A DNA stretch of 8,473 nt from UBA9732 sp003456855 (GTDB lineage Bacteria; Spirochaetota; Spirochaetia; Sphaerochaetales; Sphaerochaetaceae). The stretch covers positions 1 to 8,473 of the forward strand of contig CAMOUY010000094.1 of NCBI GenBank assembly GCA_946626785.1, in the 5' to 3' direction. This document shows, one piece after another, positions 1 to 4,909 of this stretch (positions are counted from its first letter, which is position 1; each line of letters opens with the position of its first letter). Under the pieces are notes generated by a model. The model did not search any database. It was not told where the DNA came from and worked only from the letters and a program-made list of their open reading frames with translations. The position numbers and the translations under genes were made by a program.

Positions 1-638
1 AGGTTGGCATCCATGTTCCTGAGGATACCGCCTATGAGTATGTAGGCGAACGGGACATAGTGCAGACCGAGGACTATGGCACACGGAACAAGTCCATAGA
101 CCATCTTCTCAGGCAGCTTAGCGCCGGTGAGCCAGTACAGGAGGCCGCTCTGGAAGTTTCCTATGTCAGGGTTCTGGAAGAAGTTCTTCCAGAAGCTTGC
201 CAGGGTCCAGGATGGCATTATGTACGGGAAGATGAAAACTGATGAGATGAACTTCTTTGCCTTCATGTCAGTTCTGGTGACCAGGAAGGCGACTACTCCA
301 CCGTAGATGATGGCTATGATACTAGCCAGAAGTGACATCAGGACAGCGTTCTTGAGCGGAATCCAGAAGTAGTTGGCGCTCATGTCCGAGAAGAGCATCC
401 TCTTCCAGTGGAACATCGTGAACGCACCCACTCCCTTCTTCAGCAGCTCAGGATACATCAGGTCACCGAGGTTGACGGTGACGGTGTCCTTGATCAGCAG
501 GAACAGCGGATAGACGGTGAAGAAGCCCAAGACTACTACCGTGACGGTGAGGATGATGTTGGCAGGGTTTGTGAAGAACTCCCTAGTCTTGAAGTACATC
601 CTCTTTGCACGGGAAGGTTTGACCAATGCTTCAGCCAT
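1..638 (-). CDS. ABC transporter permease, ferric/FbpB type (N-terminal part, cut by window edge)
   Basis: Inner-membrane channel subunit of a binding-protein-dependent importer. Only the first 212 codons are present and the rest lies beyond base 1. After a short basic cytoplasmic start the sequence shows a long hydrophobic helix (about residues 27-50), a periplasmic loop of about 40 residues with MFHWKRMLFSD, then helices at about 95-120, 130-150 and 188-205. The visible part stops at ILRNMDAN, which is where the conserved EAA loop that contacts the ATPase normally begins, so the EAA motif itself is just off the window. The architecture resembles permeases of the FbpB/SfuB ferric and related family, which are often about 550 residues with two permease domains; whether this one is double cannot be seen. 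The start is ATG at 638 with AAGGAG six bases upstream. It follows the binding-protein gene at 719-1927 across an 80-base gap holding a terminator-like hairpin, and is presumably its partner. The substrate (iron, phosphonate, polyamine or sugar-like) cannot be decided. Confidence 0.88.
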   Translation of the reverse strand, partial: MAEALVKPSRAKRMYFKTREFFTNPANIILTVTVVVLGFFTVYPLFLLIKDTVTVNLGDLMYPELLKKGVGAFTMFHWKRMLFSDMSANYFWIPLKNAVLMSLLASIIAIIYGGVVAFLVTRTDMKAKKFISSVFIFPYIMPSWTLASFWKNFFQNPDIGNFQSGLLYWLTGAKLPEKMVYGLVPCAIVLGLHYVPFAYILIGGILRNMDAN

Positions 639-660
639 TTTTTCTCCTTGGGATTTTAAT

Positions 661-695
661 CAATCAAAAATAAGGGCAGATTACTCCGCCCCTAT
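661..695 (-). terminator. Terminator-like hairpin between binding-protein and permease genes
   Basis: On the minus strand an 11-base-pair stem (arms at 685-695 and 670-680, including two G-T pairs) closes a four-base GTAA loop (681-684) and runs directly into a T-rich tract, TTTTTGATTG, at 670-661. That is the form of an intrinsic terminator. It lies 24 bases after the stop codon of the binding-protein gene and 32 bases before the permease start. In ABC operons a leaky terminator or 3'-stabilising hairpin here commonly keeps the binding protein in excess over the membrane subunits. No promoter is obvious between the hairpin and the permease, so partial read-through is the likelier reading than full termination. 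Confidence 0.7.
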
Positions 696-718
696 TCCCT
701 TTCAACTAAGAGAGATAC

Positions 719-1927
719 TCACTTCTTCTTTGCAATCTCAGCATTGACGAAGTCAACGACTGCGGTCTTGTTGGCAAGGATGTACTCTCCATCCTCTGCA
801 ACCAGGACGTTTGTCCAGAATGAGTATGGCTGGTCAGTTGGAGAAGCACCGATCTGGCTGTTTGTCGAGTATGCGCCGAGGATGTCTGTGCTTGGGCCGC
901 CCCATGGCTTGAAGCCTTCTTCGCTCATCAGGTAGTTGATGAAGAGCATTGCTGTGTATGGTCTTGGTCCCTTGGCTGCGATCTGGCAGTAGATAGGATA
1001 CATGAAACCAGCGAATGGAGCGATCTGGGTCTCCTGGAATGCGCCGACTGAGAGGTTGCCCTTGATTGTCTCATCGACATCTCTGAACTTTGACAGAACG
1101 AACAGTCCGATGCAGCCTTCGCTGTCGGCCTTGGCCATTGTCTGGCAGATTGTTGTATCTGAAGAGATTGAGAAGTTGCAGTTTGCGATGAACTCAGCAA
1201 CCCACTTGTAACCTGCGTTCTTGTAGGAACCAAGCTCGATGTCCTTGCCAAAATAATCCTTGTATGCCTGAGCGAGCTTCTCTGTCCAGTCATCTCTGGT
1301 GCACATGACAAGGAAGTTCATGTTGACCTGCTCTGCTGATGGGCTCTTGAAGAAGACCTTGTTTGCCATTGCAGGCTCTGTGAGCTGCCATACGTTTGTG
1401 ATTGCCGGAGCATTGTCGCCGATGTTGTTCCAGATGAACAGCTTGTTGATGTACTGGTGTGCAAGAGGAACCTGGTCAGCCTCTGCGATGTAACCCTTGA
1501 GAGCACCTGGAACATAGTTTGCAAGGATGTCTGAGCTCTGTCTGTAGATTGAAAGCTGAGCGCCGTCCTGGATCATGACCATTGAAGCTGCCTTTCCGGT
1601 TGAGCTTGAAGCCTCCTGACCGAGGGTTGTGTAGATCTCAGTGTCGTTCATCTTGGTTCCGAGAGCGTTGGCCTCTGTGAGTCCGAGCTCTGCGCCATAC
1701 TTGGCGATGAAGCCTGTCATTGCCTTTGCGATACGTGATGTGTTTCCATAGGCGAGGAAATCACCGGTCTCTTCCTTTGCCTTGGCAAGGAGCTCCTCGT
1801 CGGTCATGTTCTGACCAGCGGCGATCTTTCCCTCGATTGTGTCAGCGGATGCCTCAGTTGCTCCACTTGCGAAAACCATGCCCATTGCAACAACAAGAAC
1901 GAGCATAAGAACAGTAAGTTTCTTCAT
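719..1927 (-). CDS. Periplasmic solute-binding protein of an ABC importer (ferric/SBP family 6-like)
   Basis: Captures a substrate in the periplasm and hands it to the permease encoded next (1-638). The product is 402 residues. It begins MKKL followed by a hydrophobic core of about 15 residues, then VFASGATEAS, a signal peptide with likely cleavage after VFA or SGA. There is no lipobox cysteine, so the protein should be soluble in a periplasm, which argues for a diderm host. The mature part contains features typical of class-II binding proteins: a C-terminal segment PYTAMLFINYLMSEEG followed by FKPW, matching the 'A..F.NFL.S.EGQ' region of FbpA/PotD-like proteins. At 402 residues it is somewhat longer than the usual 330-350 of FbpA. 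The specific ligand is not identifiable; the tyrosine pair of iron binders cannot be assigned by eye. A TTG start six bases upstream is possible, but it would sit only two bases from the Shine-Dalgarno, so ATG at 1927 was chosen. The gene has its own promoter candidate (1972-2000). Confidence 0.87.
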   Translation of the reverse strand: MKKLTVLMLVLVVAMGMVFASGATEASADTIEGKIAAGQNMTDEELLAKAKEETGDFLAYGNTSRIAKAMTGFIAKYGAELGLTEANALGTKMNDTEIYTTLGQEASSSTGKAASMVMIQDGAQLSIYRQSSDILANYVPGALKGYIAEADQVPLAHQYINKLFIWNNIGDNAPAITNVWQLTEPAMANKVFFKSPSAEQVNMNFLVMCTRDDWTEKLAQAYKDYFGKDIELGSYKNAGYKWVAEFIANCNFSISSDTTICQTMAKADSEGCIGLFVLSKFRDVDETIKGNLSVGAFQETQIAPFAGFMYPIYCQIAAKGPRPYTAMLFINYLMSEEGFKPWGGPSTDILGAYSTNSQIGASPTDQPYSFWTNVLVAEDGEYILANKTAVVDFVNAEIAKKK

Positions 1928-1935
1928 ATTCAATT

Positions 1936-1940
1936 CTCCT
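1936..1940 (-). promoter_or_regulatory. Ribosome binding site deciding the start of the binding-protein gene
   Basis: AGGAG (preceded by A) lies eight bases before ATG 1927 but only two bases before the in-frame TTG at 1933. The spacing supports the ATG, which also gives a conventional MKKL signal-peptide start. Confidence 0.8.
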
Positions 1941-1971
1941 TATTAATGAATGACTAAAGATAGCTTCATTT

Positions 1972-2000
1972 ATTTTAGTTGAAGAATTTTCAATTAGCAA
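1972..2000 (-). promoter_or_regulatory. Candidate sigma-70 type promoter for the binding-protein/permease unit
   Basis: On the minus strand, TTGCTA (2000-1995) and TAAAAT (1977-1972) are separated by exactly 17 bases. They match the -35 and -10 consensus at four or five of six positions each. The -10 box is 44 bases before the ATG at 1927, leaving a 5' untranslated leader of roughly 35-40 bases. It lies in the only intergenic space of more than 100 bases, after the seven-gene run, so it would allow separate expression of the transporter genes. The AT-rich setting makes chance matches possible. Confidence 0.5.
1979..1993 (-). repeat. Short inverted repeat between the -35 and -10 boxes
   Basis: TTGAA-5 bases-TTCAA on the minus strand, placed inside the 17-base spacer of the candidate promoter at 1972-2000. 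This is a classic operator position, but with five-base AT-rich arms it could easily be chance. No regulator gene is present in the window to pair with it. Confidence 0.25.
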
Positions 2001-2057
2001 CATAAAGTTTAGGCATGGTTTTCATGGCAATTTTCACAAATTCTTGACCTATCGTCT

Positions 2058-2348
2058 TCAATCCTCGTAGTCCATGATGACCTTGGACTCAAGGAACTGA
2101 GGATACTCGTTGATCCACTTGTCATGGATCGGGCTGTTTGAATAGGCCTCAAGGGCATCCTTCTCCATGTCTACAATGATCATCAGGTCATACCTGTTCG
2201 ACATGTTGATGCAGTTCTTGTGCGGGCTCACCTTGTGAACTCCCGGGACACTGCCCTCCATCCCCTTGAACAGGCTACCGATCTCGTTTGCCAGGGCAAC
2301 CTTGTCATTTACTGAATCATTGAATTTTACAATCACATGATGCTGCAT
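2058..2348 (-). CDS. Dabb (stress-responsive dimeric alpha/beta-barrel) family protein
   Basis: A 96-residue protein that covers one complete Dabb domain. Visible family marks are the start HHVIVKF (first strand, with the conserved His), the central strand RYDLMIIVDM, the helix LEAYSNSPIHDKW and the closing strand SKVIMDYED. Dabb proteins form dimeric ferredoxin-like barrels; known members range from the plant stress protein SP1 to olivetolic acid cyclase. Bacterial members next to sugar genes are mostly uncharacterised and may act as small isomerase or mutarotase-like enzymes, so no reaction is assigned. GGAGG lies six bases before ATG 2348. The gap to the upstream YhcH-type gene is 26 bases, so it is the last member of the seven-gene run. 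A cytoplasmic location is expected because there is no signal or membrane segment. The family call is firm; the function is open. Confidence 0.85.
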   Translation of the reverse strand: MQHHVIVKFNDSVNDKVALANEIGSLFKGMEGSVPGVHKVSPHKNCINMSNRYDLMIIVDMEKDALEAYSNSPIHDKWINEYPQFLESKVIMDYED

Positions 2349-2374
2349 TTCATTCCTCCATCATCCTTAACATC

Positions 2375-2827
2375 TTATACAGGAACCTTGACGACGACCT
2401 TCTTGACTGCCATCTTATTGCCGGCTTTACATCTTGGCTTATGTGCATCCTCTGGGGCCAGAACGATGAAGTCACCTTTCCTCAGCAAGACCTTTCCCGA
2501 CTCCTCAGGCTCTTTATAGAAAGTGATCTCCTTCTCTTTGTCGTATGGCTTTGAAACAACAAGGCCTTCTCGTGGACAGACACCAACATATTCCATACCT
2601 TCAACCACATACTGGACATCGAAATAGTCCTCATGTGTCTCGAACTCATTCTCTTCCCAGTCATATGTTGTGTAATGCTGAATGCTTGCACGGACACCAT
2701 TGTCCAAATCAATCCATCCTACAGGGAGCTCAGCTAAATCATTTCTTCTTAAGAACTCAAATGCAGTCTGGAACTTTGGTTCCTTGAAATCATACTTATA
2801 CTCTTTACCTATTGAAAAACCAAACAT
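2375..2827 (-). CDS. YhcH/YjgK/YiaL (NanQ/EbgC-like) family protein, probable sugar anomerase
   Basis: A 150-residue cytoplasmic cupin-like protein of the family once called DUF386. Two family signatures are clear: E63-T-H65-E-D-Y-F-D-V-Q72-Y in the middle, and the C-terminal APEDAHKP (residues 124-131, His129), which together supply the metal-site residues of the barrel. The length matches the family norm of about 150. Characterised relatives are YhcH/NanQ, an N-acetylneuraminate anomerase, and EbgC, which accompanies a beta-galactosidase. YiaL is encoded in the E. coli yia-sgb (2,3-diketo-L-gulonate) operon. Here it follows a HUMPS-superfamily gene by 19 bases, the same partnership as YiaL and SgbH. 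A strong AGGAGG lies eight bases before ATG 2827. I infer a role in opening or flipping the ring form of a sugar or sugar acid, with the substrate unknown. No nan genes are visible, so sialic acid should not be assumed. Confidence 0.88.
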   Translation of the reverse strand: MFGFSIGKEYKYDFKEPKFQTAFEFLRRNDLAELPVGWIDLDNGVRASIQHYTTYDWEENEFETHEDYFDVQYVVEGMEYVGVCPREGLVVSKPYDKEKEITFYKEPEESGKVLLRKGDFIVLAPEDAHKPRCKAGNKMAVKKVVVKVPV

Positions 2828-2846
2828 TTCGTTAACCTCCTATGCC

Positions 2847-3497
2847 TCAACGAGACGAATGAATCATGTCTATCCACTTCTTGCATCTTGCTGGATCTGG
2901 GTTTCTCAAGGCGTATCCGAATATCATCCAGTCCGCCCCCTTTGAAACTGCATCACGGGCCTCGTCCCAATCATCGCTTGTGATTCCGATTTTTATATTT
3001 GTATTAGCTTCTTTAATTTGTTTCAGAGTGTCATAAAACTGAATATTGCCATTAGCATCTCGTTGTTTTGCATAATGATGAGAGAAAACGTACTCGACTC
3101 CAAGTTTTTCGAGTTGTTTTGTTCTTTCTGTCACATCACGAGCGTTGATGTGAAGATCAAAAATTGGTTTTATACCTACTTTATTACATTCTGCAATTCC
3201 CGATAAAACCAAATCATCATCGTATGCCGCCTGCAACAGTACATAGTCTGCACCTGCATTGACAGCCTTTTCTGCAATTAACTTTGCATAAGGAAACTTG
3301 TAATCAGCAACAAGAATAGCTTTTTCCCCTACAGCTTTCCGGATATCAGCTATAGCTTGATAACCAAACTTGTAGAGAAGAGGAGTACCGACCTCAAGCC
3401 ATTCCGCACCGGCATCAAGAGCCATCCATGCAATTCTTTTTGCAACATCCATGTCTTCTACATCAATTGCAGCCTGGACCCATGCGTTTTTGTTCAT
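2847..3497 (-). CDS. Divergent OMP decarboxylase/HUMPS superfamily barrel protein, active site altered
   Basis: A 216-residue single-domain TIM barrel, the normal size for 3-keto-L-gulonate-6-phosphate decarboxylase (UlaD/SgbH) and hexulose-6-phosphate synthase. Retained landmarks are D12 (AAIDVED), E35 in LEVGTPL, and D65-x-K67 (ADYKFPY), which fit the metal and catalytic residues of that suprafamily, plus D114 (IFDLH) and H140-H141. Two hallmark elements differ. The DxKxxD motif ends in Y70 rather than Asp. The C-terminal phosphate-binding Gly-Arg is G194-Y195 (MIFGYALR). The preceding 'GG' phosphate loop also reads GITSDDW. By eye alignment, therefore, it keeps the metal/lysine centre but not the phosphate grip, and may use a different substrate. 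A perfect AGGAGGT lies upstream of ATG 3497, inside the end of the MATE gene. It overlaps that gene by 35 bases and is followed after 19 bases by the YhcH-type gene. The last 140 bases are more GC-rich than the rest. Confidence 0.82.
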   Translation of the reverse strand: MNKNAWVQAAIDVEDMDVAKRIAWMALDAGAEWLEVGTPLLYKFGYQAIADIRKAVGEKAILVADYKFPYAKLIAEKAVNAGADYVLLQAAYDDDLVLSGIAECNKVGIKPIFDLHINARDVTERTKQLEKLGVEYVFSHHYAKQRDANGNIQFYDTLKQIKEANTNIKIGITSDDWDEARDAVSKGADWMIFGYALRNPDPARCKKWIDMIHSSR

Positions 3498-4893
3498 TTT
3501 TTAGACCTCCTCTAGATATTATAATTGGATTTAGAGTTGATATCGTTTTAGAATATGTTTTTTTAAAGAAGATAATAATCAATATATCCGAAGTTATTTC
3601 CGAAATAGGCCAACACCACCAAATTGTGTTTGGATTACCTGTTCTTGCCAATAACAAAGCAACAGGAATTCGAACGAAGAACTGCCTACCTAATGCGACA
3701 AACAGAGAGAGATAGCTTTTCCCTACTGAATGAAGAAAAGCACTAATACCACTCATCATATTAGACGGTAAATACGTTAATCCAATTATTCTAAAGCAAG
3801 GAATACCAACTTCAATCATTTGAAGAGTCGGATTAAATGGTTTTAACAATAAGCCAGGAAAACAGGTAAAAGCAATTGTGTTTAGAAGACCAAGAATAAA
3901 CAGAATACTCTCTCCAGAAACTATTGTATTCTTCATTCTTAACGCATTTTTCCGTCCATAGAAAAATGATAGTACAGTAAGAATCCCAACATGCATTCCA
4001 TTGATTGTCATTAAAGCAATACTTTGAAGTTTTGTATAAATACCAAAAGCAGCATTTGCAGTAGATTCAAAGCCGATGAGTATAATATTAATATAATAAT
4101 TACCAATAGCTGCACCAATTGTTACTGCCGAAGCCGGAATACCTATACAACAGATTTTCAGAATATAATGCAAACTGATAAATGATTGCTTTTTCGATTT
4201 AAACAATACTTTATAATTGTATTTTAAATTAAAGATTAAAGCTAAAACTAGAGCTAAGCATTGAGATACTATTGTAGCATATGCAGCACCTGATACGCCC
4301 AGCCTTGGCATGATACCACATCCAAAAATGAATATCGGATCTAAAACAATATTGCATATAGCTCCAATTCCTTGAGAAACAAGAGTTAGTTTTGACAATC
4401 CGGCTGATTGAAGCAATCTCTCAAATGTTAGCTGAAGAGCACCTGAGAAAACAAACAGCATACAGGGCCTCAAATATGAAATACCATAATCGATAATTGA
4501 GTTATCCGTTGTTGAGTGCATATAATAACTCTTAACACCGAAGGCTCCAAATAATGCGAAGGCAGCAATCAATATCAACTGTGTGAAAATTCCATTAATT
4601 ACAACTTTATGGGCCTTATTATAATTATCTTCGCCAATTGATCGAGATAAAAGAGCATTTGTTCCTGTTGCAATTCCAGAAAATAAAGAAACTGCCAAAC
4701 TTTGAACAACAAATGCCAGTGATACTGCAGATAATATTTTCTCTCCCAATTTGGAAAGATATATACTATCTATGAGACTATAGATTGCTTGAAACAGAAG
4801 AGAAAGTATTACAGGAAAAGATACCTTGAGAAGCATTTTGTACTCAGATTTCTTTTCCAAGTTTTCCAATCCATCAATTGCAAATATTGCCAC
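3463..4893 (-). CDS. MATE family efflux transporter
   Basis: A 476-residue inner-membrane protein with about twelve hydrophobic segments in two six-helix halves, the size and layout of multidrug and toxic compound extrusion transporters, which export cationic or aromatic compounds against Na+ or H+. Recognisable marks are the first helix VSFPVILSLLFQAIYSLID (residues 24-42), the family signature NIVLDPIFIF at 181-190, the second-half opening IGIPASA near 250, and RIPVALLLA...WWCWPISEI near 408-433. The start is GTG at 4893, eight bases after a weak AGGA; the next in-frame ATG, codon 20, would clip the start of helix 1. The protein ends in a hydrophilic tail whose last 11 codons overlap the HUMPS gene, and whose SRGGLKN is simply the downstream ribosome site read in another frame. 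Gene spacing to the upstream flavoenzyme is 16 bases. The exported compound could be a product or toxic substrate of that enzyme, but nothing in the sequence proves it. Confidence 0.88.
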   Translation of the reverse strand: MAIFAIDGLENLEKKSEYKMLLKVSFPVILSLLFQAIYSLIDSIYLSKLGEKILSAVSLAFVVQSLAVSLFSGIATGTNALLSRSIGEDNYNKAHKVVINGIFTQLILIAAFALFGAFGVKSYYMHSTTDNSIIDYGISYLRPCMLFVFSGALQLTFERLLQSAGLSKLTLVSQGIGAICNIVLDPIFIFGCGIMPRLGVSGAAYATIVSQCLALVLALIFNLKYNYKVLFKSKKQSFISLHYILKICCIGIPASAVTIGAAIGNYYINIILIGFESTANAAFGIYTKLQSIALMTINGMHVGILTVLSFFYGRKNALRMKNTIVSGESILFILGLLNTIAFTCFPGLLLKPFNPTLQMIEVGIPCFRIIGLTYLPSNMMSGISAFLHSVGKSYLSLFVALGRQFFVRIPVALLLARTGNPNTIWWCWPISEITSDILIIIFFKKTYSKTISTLNPIIISRGGLKNEQKRMGPGCN

Positions 4894-4901
4894 TCTTATT
4901 G

Positions 4902-4905
4902 TCCT
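4902..4905 (-). promoter_or_regulatory. Weak ribosome binding site supporting the GTG start of the MATE gene
   Basis: AGGA lies eight bases before GTG 4893 and just after the stop codon of the flavoenzyme gene (4910-4912). It is the only Shine-Dalgarno-like match near a plausible MATE start, so GTG is preferred over internal TTG and ATG codons. Translation may also depend on coupling to the preceding gene. Confidence 0.55.
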
Positions 4906-4909
4906 GAAT

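Noticed and set aside
408..747. Plus-strand open frames at 408-659 and 517-747
   Set aside because: They lie opposite the permease start, the hairpin and the end of the binding-protein gene. They show no family resemblance and are explained by the coding strand's codon pattern.
928..1524. Minus-strand open frames at 928-1311 and 1318-1524
   Set aside because: They are in another frame of the binding-protein gene and translate to Ser/Arg/Gln-rich text with no domain character.
719..1927. Naming the binding protein an iron transporter (FbpA)
   Set aside because: The fold family fits, but the tyrosine ligands could not be assigned and the same family carries phosphonate, polyamine and sugar-type ligands.
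1945..1970. AATGAA...TTCATT hairpin in the leader of the binding-protein gene
   Set aside because: Six A/T-rich pairs around a 14-base loop with no conserved riboswitch elements are expected by chance in such AT-rich DNA.
2012..2028. GGCATGGTTTTCATGGC as a possible terminator after the Dabb gene
   Set aside because: Only four continuous pairs form, followed by a mismatch, with no T-run after it on the minus strand; too weak to call.
2375..3497. Calling the YhcH/HUMPS pair a sialic acid or ascorbate operon
   Set aside because: No nanA/E/K or ulaE/F-type gene is visible, and the HUMPS active site departs from UlaD, so a named pathway would overreach.
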